Below, piece by piece: positions 52,915-64,000 of a stretch of 64,000 nucleotides of DNA (the first letter of the stretch is position 1; the number at the start of each line of letters is the position of its first letter). The stretch lies in contig CM055318.2 in NCBI GenBank assembly GCA_029255685.2, forward strand, positions 17,117,001-17,181,000, in the 5' to 3' direction. Under the pieces are notes generated by a model, which saw nothing but the letters and a program-made list of their open reading frames with translations, did not search any database and had not been told where the DNA came from. A program made the translations under genes and the position numbers. The stretch is from Silene conica. Taxonomy: Eukaryota > Streptophyta > Magnoliopsida > Caryophyllales > Caryophyllaceae.

Positions 52915-55378
52915 TGATGATTGAAAGTTGAAAAAGAACTACAATAAAATAAAGGAATTAAAACACAATTATCGTTTTAATAAATAAACTTGTAAATTTT
53001 TTAAACAAGTTATGCATCTACTTAATGATCTCTTACCCAATTAAGTAAATGATCCCGAGACCCAAATACACACTAACTCGGGCACGGTTTAGCCGATACA
53101 TCCCTCATTAATATGACTCGGTAGATTAACCTCTTAATCGATTCTACTTTTAGAACTCTCGGTCGATAAAATTACACTAACTCTTATCTTAGCCCGAACT
53201 TATTACCACTACGGTGGCTCGAATACCTTCGTCGAGATCAACCAAATTTCAAGAATAAGTAATCATATTACCCCACTTCACCAACGTAATAAGGTTTGCA
53301 CCCCGGTTTAGCCGAGCCTACTCCCTTATGAAGAAGATCCTTCGCGGGTCCTTTACTTTTTGGTAAGGCTTTGTCTCGATTTTTAAGTAACGTAAGAGAT
53401 CTTGTCAATTTATTATCTATCTCCTTTAAGTGAACTAAGTCGGTGAATTATCGATAAATGGATTGACACGGTCGATAAAATCGATGAAATGCATGAGTTT
53501 GAATGACGATTTGGCTATGCATGCAAACATGATAAGCATAAATAAAAGCATAAATAATAAAAACATAAATAAAACCCTAGTATGGCCTTTCCTAAAATAG
53601 AAAATAAAGTAAATTACAAATTCGGAAACCAACTCCTTTGGTCCCTTGAACTTCACACGCAGCACGCATCCCAAGGCAAACTCCGTCTTGGTCGGAACTC
53701 CTTTCCGAAATGGCACCGTCTTCAAGGATCTCCGGAATTACAAATAATTACAAATTTCCTATCTATTTTATACATTATAAAATAAAATAAAACAATAAAA
53801 TAAAGTGATACGAGATCACAATAAATTACAACCGAATCGATAAACCCTTACATTACGGGAAATATCGATTAAAATCTAAGGCCATACTAAGTAAATTACA
53901 TAATTCCAAAATTACGTAAATAAAATATGACATTCATAAATAATAATTAAATATGCAATGCTTATTAAAATGCAAAACCTAAGCCAAATCGTCCTATTTA
54001 TACACATTTTAAATATCGTTATTCGTAATAACACGGTTTTATGGAACAACGTGATTTAAACATTTTAAAATCACTAATCACTCTATGAATCACTATTCAT
54101 GATTTAGTTAAGTTTCCTAACACATTTTAGGATTCAAAATTTAGTCTTACTCAAATTTCGAAATAACTTAACTTTCATTTTAATATTGTTCGGTTTTAAT
54201 CGGTTTTACGGGAAATAGCATTAAAATAATCAAACGAGTCATAAAAATTTCGAAAATTCAAAATTCAAAATTTTGAACATACTGAAAATTTCTTAAAATT
54301 TCAGATCCTTTAAACTTAAATATTTTCGAAATATGCCCTTTTATTTCGTAAAATAAGCCGTGTACATGCAAATTAATCGGAAAAATTCAAAATTACTTCA
54401 AAAATTATGAAATAAAATACCAATATAATTTTTACATCTTCCTAGACACTCAAAGTGACTGAAAATTGCTGGAAAAACAGATGCACACTGATTTAGGGCT
54501 GAAAAGTAATGATTATGACTCCTTAAACACTCAATATCAACTTTAACTCTTTAAAATTAAAAATAAAGTTTCAGAAACTTTTGGCACTAAATAAAAATAT
54601 GTTGATGATCATATGTAATATGACTAATATGGGTGAATTTTTCGGACCATTTTAGCAACATTTACTATTTTTAATAATTCGTGTCATATATTACGCGATT
54701 TTACCGATTAAAATCATTTCTCATGCAATATTCGAGATTAAAATCTCAAAATTCACATGCATGCTAGAAATAATATATGTGACACTATATTAAATTTTTA
54801 TGGTCAAATTCGAACTTAAACTATTTAAGCTAAAATATGTCACTAATATTACGATTTTTACGATAAAAATCAATATTCATGCAATATGAACGAAAAATTT
54901 CTGGAAAATTCATCATATATTTTAAATATTGCATGTGACATGTACAAAAATTTTTTATAGTTAAATTCATAATATAACTATTTATCCCATATTTATCTCA
55001 TTTTATGACTATTTAACCATTAAAAATCACAAACCATGCATAAAACCTTCAATAATTTCAAAAATTATATATTCATAATATGTTAAATGCATGTGAGAAC
55101 ATATTTAAAATTCATGGCCAGAAACATTATTTAGCTATTTTTCCCAAATAAAAACATTTTTAACCGATTTATAGCATGAATTAACCAATTTAATTACAAT
55201 GATGAACAATATTATTCCATAAATCATCAAAATGACTTAAAACTATTTTAAGACCAGAAAGTATACATGCAATATGATTTTCGTGCATATCCTATATGTA
55301 CTACTCATTTTCGTTTTTAATTAAAATCGTATTTTCTCGCAAAAACGTATAAAATCGAGTTGCATGCAAGCAACCTAG
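52915..55378 (-). mobile_element. Long non-coding 5' leader of element C
   Basis: About 2.5 kb of AT-rich sequence lies between the primer site and gag with no recognisable domain. The frame at 53435-53725 is a chance frame. Confidence 0.7.
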
Positions 55379-55391
55379 TGCTCTGATACCA
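55379..55391 (-). other. Primer binding site of element C (initiator-Met tRNA)
   Basis: The minus strand reads TGGTATCAGAGCA, two bases from the 5' LTR, a perfect match to the standard Copia primer site. Confidence 0.9.
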
Positions 55392-55393
55392 AT

Positions 55394-56665
55394 TGTTGGA
55401 AACTAAGGTAGTCTTTACTAACTAGTTCAAGTTATTAGTCTTACTAATTATACTAATTAATCTCATATTAATATAGTTTAATCGATCTTAATCTTATGCA
55501 TGCAAAAGAGATGCGGAAAGTTAAAGAAACGAGTTCTTACAACCGGTCCAAGTAAGTGCTAGGACGATCCTCCACGGAGCAACCAAAATAGCTTGCCTCC
55601 TTTACGTTGCACCCAAGACCTACCCTTAAACACCGAATGCAAGCACGGACTAGGTGAACGAGCAAACGGTTTCGCCTTAATCAAGCTCTAATTATTTTAG
55701 AGCCTTAACCGAAATATTGTAATACTTGTTATATTATCAAAATAATATTGTGAGGTTTTATTATATTTCTCACACTAGAATTTCTATTGTGAGCATCAAC
55801 TAAGAATGAGCTTGTGGTGTGTCTTACACATTTTAAAGCAAGAGGATGGGAGTGGGTTAATGATGCCGTGTGGGTTAAGCCCTAGGGAAGGGTTAGAGCC
55901 AATTTTAGCTTACCCATAAACTTAGGCTCTAGTGCTAATAATTAGGGAGTTAAGGCTATGTCATCATTTTGTCTTTTAAAAATGATTTAAGCAATTAATC
56001 ACCCCATAAAACAAAACCACACGGTCCATTAACTTGTAAAATGGACTTCATTTTATAATTATATTTTGTACAAATAACAAAATGTAACATCCCATGTCAC
56101 AAATTATTTGTATTAATTTTAAATAAAGATTTATCAAATAAATATTATTTCAAAATTAATTAAATCATATTTAACAAAATTAAATTAGTAATTCGTAATT
56201 ACCGTCCCAATAAATGGTTATTATAATAATCGTCAATACGATATTTTTCAACGTTTGTTATAACCATGAACCATTCATATTCTAATTTCGACATTTCATA
56301 AACATCGATTAATTTTTGACAAAAGATACGTTTCAATTTCAAATATAAATCTTACGTTAAGATTCAACCTCTGATTACTTGATATACGGTTTTTAAGGAG
56401 ATCAATTAATCCATATCATATACAATTGATTAATATATATATTTAAGGGGTCTGTCTTATAGGTGTGACCTAAAGGGATCAACTGACTACCACCGTCATA
56501 CGACAGTAATGTTAAACTCTAGTCAGCCAATCATTACCGATTAATGTTGGTCAGTTGACTAAATCAATATTGGATCGTCCCTTGCATATTCATTTCATAA
56601 GATTTATGACAATGATTTTTATCACTGTCGTGATCGCACTATTGTTGAGGACACATTTCCCAACA
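55394..56665 (-). repeat. 5' LTR of element C
   Basis: It is 1272 bp, TGTTGGAAAC...CCCAACA. Confidence 0.95.
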
Positions 56666-57385
56666 CTTTTCTTCCCTAATTAAACCTTAATCACCTCCAA
56701 TCCCTATGTCACAAGGAATCATCAATGTTTGATCGTGTATTGCATTTGTGGGTAAGTCTTATCATCGGTAAGTAGATCTTGTTTTGTTTAATTGGTTTAA
56801 ACCCTAAAATAGTTTTAGATCTTATTGTCAGATTGTAATATATGTTTATGTGATGGTATAGGTGAGGACTTCGTAGAGGGTCATTTATAGACTCCTTATG
56901 TGGAAATCGTGATTGATAGTAAGGTAAGGTTTCCTTACTCAATTAATGTATATTTGTTGTAAGGTGTATGTGACGAACTATGTTTGAGATATTGTGTATG
57001 TGTATATTGTGGTATTGATCTTGATTATGGGACCATTTTCGGGAGATGGTTCTAACCACATATTCGCCCTCTTGTTGCTCCCGTCACAAGGAGGATGTGC
57101 ACATTAATGATCTAGAAGCGCTCGATTCGATGAGCGGGCTTAGGTGGTAAGGCTGTTGTTCCCACTGGTGGTGTGGATTACCTGTTGGGATGGGGAATCC
57201 GATTAGGCTACATGTTGCGATGTGTAGCCAGTTACTATGGAGTTGGAGAATGTGCACCATGGAGTGTGTATTGAGTATTGTGGTTGTTTGCCATATATTG
57301 CTTACTTTGTTTATATAGTTGGTTGACCCCGTGTATTATTTCAAAACTGTGGTGATACATTCCGGGTTACTGATATTAAAATTAC

Positions 57386-57615
57386 TTGTTAATTTATATG
57401 AGATGGTCATATGAACATGCATGCAAACAATATGCTAATATAAGAAGATTTAAAGTAACAAAACTCGTTACATTTGTGTTTGTAATAAAAAGCGTACAAA
57501 ATTAAAGACTCCATCCTTATTGTTGTTCTTGAGCTAAAGGGATGATGAAAGGAATAAACACCAAGTATCAACCAAGGACACCTCCTTTGGTGTGCACCCA
57601 AGATATCACCCAAAA
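57386..57615. other. Unassigned sequence between LTR E and the tnp2 CACTA element
   Basis: AT-rich, no domain recognised. The 68-residue minus-strand frame at 57407-57613 shows no known motif. Confidence 0.4.
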
Positions 57616-57821
57616 CACTACTAAAATTTTACTAATTAGGTAATTTTAGTAGTAACCTTATGATTTATACTAGAAATAGTATTACACTTATATTATATTA
57701 TAATATAATAATGATAAAAAAAAAACACAATAACATAAAAAAAACTAACATGTTAGTAAAAAAAATATCAAAATAAACACTAACACATTAAAAAAAATAA
57801 CATAAAACACAACAAAAAATA

Positions 57822-60800
57822 TCAAATTATCTTCATTATCATCGTCATCACTATCTTCTTCATCATCATTATCCTCATCATCATCATCCACGTCGTCCTC
57901 CTCCTCTTCCTACATACCCTCATCCTTCCCTTCATTATCCTCTTCCACTTCCTCCTCCTCCATCTCGTTCTCTTCTGTTTCTTTCTCTTTTGTATAAATA
58001 ATTTCATCTGTCGGAGATAAAACTGATTTTGATACAATCTCTTCTTGAAAAAACGTTGTATCAAAATTTGATCGTGCTCTTGTCTCAAATACCACCCACC
58101 ATTGCTTTTGATGTTTGTCATTACTCGTGCTTGGATAAGAAGCAAAATATACTTGATGAGGTTGACGTGCAAGTATAAATGGATCATATTTATAGTATCT
58201 TTGAGTATGATTAACTTCAACGAGTTTGTAACGATCATGAACTCTCATTCTGGCTACCGAATTACTTTTTCATTCATATTTGAATAAGACGGTCTTTTAA
58301 GCACGGTCACGACCCTTATAACACAACTCAAGAACATCCTCTAATATGCCATAATATTCATCGTCGTCGGTAGAAGTTATTGTCACACTGTAATTGCATC
58401 TAACTTTCATCTTCCTGTAATAGAATGTTTGGAAATTAAGTTCATTAACTGAATTACAATTCCATGCTTTAACTTTTTGTGATGGACCAAAGGCTAAACT
58501 TCTAACCAAATCATCTTGTATATTACACTCAACTACATGGTTCTGAAACCATATAGTGGAAAGTGATCCTCATGTTTATCCCAAACATCATTCCTACTCA
58601 CAATTGGATGTTCTTTTATGTTATCAGTCACAAAATGAGTTTCATATGACTCCAAGATCTCACAATTAGCTAGACAGAACGTAAATATGAGCACGATTAT
58701 ATTCTTTGTCATCTACATATCTTCTTTGTCCACTTGATGAGCAACCTTCATTATCATCAGATTGGAATAACTTGGGTAAACTTGTCTCTACTTCATTGGC
58801 TTTTTAAATGTTTAACTTTCTCGCTTTGGTTTCTATACGTTTTTTCGAAGTAAAGAGAGCATAAATTTGCAATCTCTTCCGATAAATACGCATTGCATAT
58901 AGAACCTTCCACTTGAGCTTTATTTCCAATTTTTGTTCTTCAAATGATTAAGAAACCTAAAAAAGTATTCACGACGCCTATAATTAATAAGTTTCATTAT
59001 ATAAATTGGTAATAGTAATAATTGTAATAGAACTAATTAAGTCTTATGTACCTTTCAAATGGATACATCCACCTATATTGGATAGGTCCACCAACTTTTA
59101 CTTCATAAGGCAAATGAACCGGTAGATGCCCCACAAAATTAAATAATGAAGGAGGAAAGATCATCTCAAGTTTGTATAATACTTCTGGAATTTGGTCTTC
59201 AAGACGAATCATGTCATCAACCGATTTGGTAGACGGACATAAATCTAGAAAAAATTGACTAATCTCCGTTAACATATTCCAAACGGTTGTTGGAAGGTGA
59301 TGTTTCAATGCAACAGGTAATAAGCGCTCCATGAAAACATGACAATTGTGGCTTTTTTCAGTTTCTTGAGATTAACACAACGTTTGAAATCAGATGCAAA
59401 TCGATCCTAAAACTTCAATTTTCCCAACCAGTCCAACAATGCCTTTCTTTGAGCTTTGTCAAGAACAACGATTGCTTTTGGCTTAGAGCCATCCTTGTAA
59501 ATGTGAAGTTTGGGACGATGAAAAAAAATTTTCATGTCTTTTCTTGAAGAAATGGTATCACATAACTTTCCTTCTACATCCATAGTCATGTGAATGAGTT
59601 GCTCAAAAAAGTTCTTCTCTATGTGCATTAAATGTTGAAAACTAATTCAAAGTCAGTTTGATTATTAGGATCATGTGCTAAAATTGTAGTCATGGTCAAA
59701 GTAGTTGAGTAATATTAGGAGTCAAATAAGTTGAGTAGGTTGTTCCTAAGTTATAGGCTAGTGGCTAATAACGTGTGATTAGTTCCCTATTTTTAGTTGA
59801 AGGAGTTAGAGTCTTATTAGTATAAATAAGACTATCTTTGTAAGCTTTTAAATTCATCTCAATACAATTGATTTCCTTTTTTTACTCTAATATTAAATCC
59901 AAATTGTGTCTGATTAATAATGTACTCCAATATGTAAGGTCCCAAAAAATGATTCTTTTATACCAACCACTTTTCTTATTTTTCAACTCTTTAAACTTTC
60001 TTTCAATACCATCAACAGTAGATGGTAAATCACGTATGAACTCCCATAATTCATCCCCAGTAAGTCGATTAGGAGCATCATCAAACACCTTCTTACCTTT
60101 AAGAAAAGCTTTCTTGTTCCTTCTATGTAGATGTTTATCTGATAAGAAAGTTCGATGACAATCAAACCAACTTACTTTCTTAGAATTAAGAAGCCAAAAG
60201 CCCAAAATGCTTTACTCTGACCCATGCAACAATGACATGCCTTTTGTCCCGCGGTACACCACCCATATAGTATATCGTAAGCGGGGAAATCATTTATGGT
60301 CCATAAATGGGAAGCTCTTAGAATAAAATTTTGCTTTAAGGGCACATCATATGTTTCCACTCCAACTTCCCACAATTCTTTCAACTCTTCTATCAACGAC
60401 TGTAAATAAACATCCAGATGACCTTAGAACCGGGAACAATTAGTGACAAGAAGATAAATTATGTTTGCAAACATAACTACGCTGGTAAGTTGTATGAGGT
60501 GATCATTACGGGTCAACATGAGTAAGGCTTATCAAATTGGCTGAAAGGGCTAAATTGATCTGTGCACAAGCCAAGACACACATTAAGGGGTTCCTTAGAA
60601 AAATCAGAATAAATCTTATCAAAACGCTTTCATTCCTCTCCATTACTTGGGTTACACATCTTTCCCGGTGTACGAGGATTTTCGTTGTGTCATCTCATTT
60701 GTTCGACCAAGTTCATTGTTGCATGCATTCTTTGAAGTCTCAGAGCAATAGAAAATTAAGTTAATGTACCTAGCGATACTGGTTTCTTACTCTTCTGATC

Positions 60801-61601
60801 CGAGTATTACCCTTCTTGTTTTTTCCTATTTAAGGCAATATCTCGATCCCTCAACTGTTTGATATCTATCCCTTTTATATTTCTTGCACTTGTCAAGCAA
60901 AGCATCATCTTTCCAAAAGAGCATACACCATTCGGGACATGCATCATTCTTTTGATGCGGAAGCTGAAGACCTTTAACAACTTTTTTGGTATTATAGAAA
61001 TTTCGGGTCATGACGTTGTTATATGGGATAACGTCCTTAACAAACAAAGCAATACCATCAACTACGTTAAATGACATATTAAACTCACATTTCAAGGTTA
61101 CTTTACTAGATGCGACTTGTAACAGTGATATTTTGCTCCCTTTATATAAAGGTTTTTTCTGAAACCTTCAACATTTCAAACAATGACTTTGCTTATGGAT
61201 TTGGTTCTTCTTCAAACATAGGCTCATGGTTGACATTATTAAAAGTATTAAACTTCAGAGCATCAACTATCATATCTCTATAAGGGTTCTCATTTTGATT
61301 GATTTGATCAGGTTGTTCGGTAATTGGACAATATTTTTCTCCATGACAAATTCAATTATAATAATTTGGAGAAAATGCCATTGTATAAACATGTTATTCT
61401 ACCTCAATGCATGGTATGTAAATATTTTAAATTTTTGCATTTAGTACATGGACACCTAATTTTATTTTCTACTAAATCATATTTATCTTGTTGTTGAACA
61501 AATTCAATAAATTTAAGAACCCCTTTTACAAATCTACCGGTAGGGCGCTTCTTCTTATCTACGCTATCTTCGTATATCCATTGACGTTCCAATTTGTTCA
61601 T
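57822..61601 (-). pseudogene. CACTA tnp2 transposase gene, multiply broken
   Basis: Minus-strand pieces follow the normal domain order. The N-terminal transposase-associated domain (RQWIYEDSV, CPCTKCKN) is at 61601-61404. The tnp2 core includes QKNDACPEWCMLFWKDD near 60940, SDFSKEPLNVCLGLCTDQFSPF near 60580, LSLIVPGSKGHLDVYLQSLIEELKELW at about 60465-60370, and YGWCTAGQKACHCCMGQSKA near 60220. HIEKNFFEQL follows at 59628. Then come DUF4218 (MERLLPVALKHHLPTTVWN, 59332-59033) and DUF4216 (58509-58297 and 58248-57910), with a glutamate-rich C-terminus. Stops and frameshifts are frequent; for example a Trp has become TAG near 60482. A solo LTR splits the core at 59633-59892. The gene cannot make functional transposase. 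Confidence 0.88.
59633..59892. mobile_element. Copia-type solo LTR inside tnp2
   Basis: The 260-bp insert starts TGTTGAAAAC and ends CTAATA. It is flanked by TTAAA (59628-59632 and 59893-59897) and separates the codons for RHNLD and MHIEKN, which are adjacent in tnp2 proteins. A TATAAATA lies at about 59820. The terminal TA instead of CA fits a single C-to-T change. No internal region is present, as expected after LTR-LTR recombination. Confidence 0.75.
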
Positions 61602-61639
61602 TTTAATCTAAAAAAATATTTCAAACAACAATTTTAAAC

Positions 61640-62340
61640 AAACTCATACAATATTATAATACTTGTTTTTAACATTTCCTAAACTAATATCATATACTAA
61701 CACGATGCCAAACTATAACAATAACGTATACATAATAATTATACTAACGTTATACAACTTTTTTAAAACAAAACTAACAATTAACGACACTATCTAATAA
61801 CAAAACTAACAATTTACGACAGTAATTTGCCACCTAATATACTAAAACTTAAACATTACTAACATTAAACTACTTGTTATTAACAACACTAACAATTTCT
61901 TAAACTAACATTATACTAACAGTACACTAATTTATTACCTACACTACACTAGCTAATATACCACCTAATAAACTAAAAACCCTCAATTTCACTAACACTA
62001 CACTAAATTTACTAATACTACATGCACTAATTTACTACCCAACTAATACATTAAAACTACACATTAACACCTAATACAGTAAAATCCCCAATTTCACTAA
62101 CACTACACTAATTTACTAACACTACATACACTAATTTACCACTTAATAAACTAAAATCCTCAATTTCAGTAACACTACACTAATTTACTAACACTAAACT
62201 AATTTATTACCTAACACACTAACACTACACTATCTTTATTCAAATAATACTAACAGTTTCACAAAACCCTCCATTTATATTCACCCTAACTAACAATTTA
62301 CACAAACTCTAACTAACTAACAATTTCAACCAAGTTATAC
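61640..62340. repeat. Degenerate CACTAA-rich repeat zone
   Basis: Words such as ACTAACACTACACTAATTTA recur at short irregular spacing, densest at 61840-62230. It lies upstream of the transposase start and is probably the subterminal/promoter region of the CACTA element. Confidence 0.65.
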
Positions 62341-62344
62341 TTAT

Positions 62345-62475
62345 ACATCACATAATAATAGGCCTAGGCCCATATCGTATTATTAGTGAGTCCATGTATC
62401 AATGCTTATGTACTATAAATTATCTACCTATGTGAATGGAAGAGGCATAACATGGATCCATATTCTATCTTAACA
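62345..62475 (+). mobile_element. End of a Copia 5' LTR (element G), truncated
   Basis: The stretch ends ATCTTAACA directly before a primer site. Its left boundary is uncertain because no TG start or target duplication could be identified. Confidence 0.4.
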
Positions 62476-62477
62476 TG

Positions 62478-62489
62478 TGGTATCAGTCA
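62478..62489 (+). other. Primer binding site of element G
   Basis: TGGTATCAGTCA matches the first nine bases of the initiator-Met primer site and then diverges. Confidence 0.6.
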
Positions 62490-62546
62490 AATTAAAATAC
62501 TATCCTTAAATATTAAAAACCGTAAAAATACCCTACCCCAGCCACC

Positions 62547-64000
62547 ATGACGAATGGCGACGGCACAGGTGGTAAGAAAGAAAAAATAGATGCCTTTTCC
62601 CCTCATTTTCTTGGCCCTCAAGATAAACCGGGTGATTTGATTACCTCTATTCGTTTAACCCTCAATAATTTCGATTCCCAGGTGCACGATGTCCGCTTAG
62701 CGCTGAAATCTCGTCGGAAATACGTGTTTGTTAATGGCACGATTAACGCACCGCAACCCCCTTGTTCGGAGGATGACTGGGAAACCATCCACTCCATGCT
62801 TGTATCTTGGCTTTATAATACCATTACTCTTGAGGTACGTTCATTAATTCCCAAATATGAGAATGCTAAACGGTTATGGGATGATTTACATGATCGGTTT
62901 AGTGTCGTTGACGGTCCACGCATCCAACAGTTAAAAGCCAGTTTGCGTGATTGCAGTCAAACTGAAAATATGTTTGTGGCTATTTACTATGGCAAATTAT
63001 GTCAACTCTGGGATGAAATCGATAAATATGAACCGATAATTGAATGTACATGTTGCAATAGTTGTACGGCTCAAAAATTGCATCTAGAGCGTCGGGAGGC
63101 GGACCGTCTTCATCAATCCTCCTCGGTCTGTTACCCGCTCCATATTCGACTCTGCGGTCAGTTTTCATTTCTCAGACTTCCCTACCCACTGTTAGTAGGG
63201 CTTTTCATATGGTATCTCAGGAGGAGCGCGTCCGTAGTATTGACCGTGCTTCTGAAACCGTGACGGAGATTGCGAGTTTTACGGTCAACTTACATAATAA
63301 CCGTGTCTCTCCCAAACCCCCGTCACAGATGTCCCGTTCAGATAGGCAGAAATTACACTGTAACCACTGCAATCGGAAAGGACACGATCGGAGTATGTGT
63401 TTCGACTTGCTCGATGAGATTCCCGAGTGGTGGTATGAATTGAAAGGAATTGATCCTCCGTCTCGCAATGGGTCTGCTACAGGCCGTGGCAGAGGCTCTT
63501 CTGGCCGAGGGGGGGGGGGCGTGGTTATTCGCGCAATCGTGATACTGGCCGGGACAAAACTGAAAACCGTGACAGCCGTGTTGGTGGTGACTCCCCGGCT
63601 GAAACTACTGTCGCTCATACATCAACCAACACGACTTCCTCATCCCAAGTGTCTGCTTTTGGTACACCGTCGAACACGGTCTCCGGTAAGTGGCTTATTG
63701 ATTCGAGTTGTTCCCATCATGTCACATGAAATATTTCTCTGTTATGCAATGTAAGACAGGTCCCTAGCCGCGTTGTCGGGCTTCCTAATAGCGCGCAAAT
63801 TCATGCTACTCAAGTGGGATGTGTTGTTCTTACTCCTACCATCTCCCTTGATCTTGTGCTTTATGTACCATAGTTGTGTTGTAATTTAATTTCGACGTCC
63901 CAACTTAGTGACTCGTTAAATTGTAAATTTATTAGTAATGCCTCCTTGTGTACTATACAGGACCGGGATACGAGGGTGATGATTGGAGCTGGTGATAGGC
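62547..64000 (+). pseudogene. Copia gag-pol of element G, broken and cut by the window end
   Basis: The first frame starts MTNGDGTGGKKEKIDAFSPH and contains the Copia gag_3/UBN2 pattern (WETIHSMLVSWLYNTI, KRLWDDLHDRF, YYGKLCQLWDEID, RREADRLHQ). After a frameshift near 63112 it continues as SRAFHMVSQEERVR, a zinc knuckle CNHCNRKGHDRSMC and a GRGRGSSGRG linker. A G-run at about 63511-63519 causes a second shift. The protease start then reads GKWLIDSSCSHHVT, followed at once by a stop near 63727. Further sequence toward the integrase continues past the window edge. The start was chosen as the first ATG 57 bp after the primer site. It is not functional. Confidence 0.85.

Larger units (their letters stand above)
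48339..56665 (-). mobile_element. Gag-only Ty1/Copia element C, complete
   Basis: Two 1272-bp LTRs lie at 48339-49610 and 55394-56665, with target duplication CTTTT at 48334-48338 and 56666-56670. An initiator-Met primer site sits next to the right LTR, and TCTCCCACTTG (a polypurine tract on the minus strand) next to the left. The interior has only a broken gag gene, a long non-coding leader and a long non-coding 3' spacer. There is no integrase, reverse transcriptase or RNase H. It is a large non-autonomous element of about 8.3 kb that retains gag. By eye the LTRs differ at about seven bases. Confidence 0.92.
48110..57385 (+). mobile_element. Tekay-type LTR E, split by Copia element C
   Basis: It begins TGTAATACTCC at 48110. 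The first 229 bp carry two pairs of TACTCGGTCGAGTA near-palindromes (48139-48171 and 48210-48244). After element C and one CTTTT it continues at 56671 with a leader containing GGTAAGT. It then has GCACATTAATGATCTAGA, which it shares with the LTR at 5296-6447, and CGTGTATT plus CATTCCGGGT, which parallel the ends of the LTRs at 1265 and 3636. It stops near 57385 without the expected TGTTACA end, so it is truncated. No coding sequence was recognised. Confidence 0.55.
57616..62340 (-). mobile_element. Decayed autonomous CACTA transposon
   Basis: The left end is CACTACTAAAATTTTACTAA at 57616, followed by a mirrored TTTTAGTAGT nearby (57643-57652). The interior carries the tnp2-type transposase gene on the minus strand. 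The opposite terminal repeat was not found. The right edge is probably lost at the Copia element that begins around 62345. Positions 61640-62340 form a repeat-rich subterminal zone. Confidence 0.65.

Noticed and set aside
57822-58238. 138-residue lysine/arginine/methionine-rich frame
   Set aside because: It is the wrong frame of the glutamate-rich tail of the tnp2 pseudogene, whose DUF4216 frame matches the family.
60537-60764. 75-residue plus-strand frame
   Set aside because: The minus strand here reads as decayed tnp2, so the plus-strand frame is a shadow.
1-64000. Ribosomal RNA or tRNA genes
   Set aside because: I found no recognisable tRNA cloverleaf or rRNA core sequence. The tRNA-like matches are primer binding sites.

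Overview
The window is nuclear DNA of a flowering plant, probably a eudicot. It holds long-LTR Tekay/del-type Ty3 (gypsy) chromoviruses, Athila-like gag-only retroelements, Ty1 (copia) elements, CACTA, Helitron and MITE transposons, and one intronless F-box gene. Microsatellites are common and there are no operons. The species cannot be fixed from sequence alone. Roughly 90% of the window is transposable element.

Positions 1-37048 are one nested stack built on an old minus-strand Tekay-type element (called D). Its integrase and reverse transcriptase remain at 26764-27460 and 35558-37048, and its 3' LTR is scattered between 6448 and 26723. Plus-strand Tekay elements W to Z lie to the left of that LTR: four polypurine-tract/LTR starts sit at 648-1265 and three LTR ends at 3635, 5295 and 6447. 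A TA-flanked MITE sits inside D's LTR. Gag-only element A (7470-26294, TSD CACCT) sits inside the MITE. A complete, very young Tekay element F (10252-20892, TSD TATGC, intact 1478-residue gag-pol) sits inside A. A second gag-only element B (27461-35557, TSD ATAAT) sits inside D's integrase gene.

Positions 37049-41600 are the only gene-bearing island. They hold a 1.07 kb Helitron, an F-box/FBA gene on the minus strand, and a Tourist-like MITE nested in a Stowaway-like MITE just upstream of that gene. Positions 41601-46140 are a non-autonomous CACTA element (TSD GTT) carrying a LINE fragment, a minisatellite, an unidentified coding fragment and an XS-domain fragment. Positions 46144-48100 hold DNA-transposon relics.

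Positions 48110-57385 are a Tekay-type LTR split by a complete gag-only Copia element C (48339-56665, TSD CTTTT). Positions 57616-62340 are a decayed autonomous CACTA element with a broken tnp2 transposase gene, split by a 260 bp solo LTR. Positions 62345-64000 are the 5' part of a decayed Copia element.

The observations I consider most novel are RNA-like structures in the retroelements. Element F carries in each LTR ten repeats with a constant loop core and different, compensating stems (11921-12515, copied at 19579-20173), plus five GC-rich hairpins. All six Tekay-type 3' ends in the window carry a hairpin just before the polypurine tract, with stems that differ in sequence but remain paired. 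Paired GTCGAC-type near-palindromes recur in otherwise unrelated LTR elements, including inside a gag reading frame.
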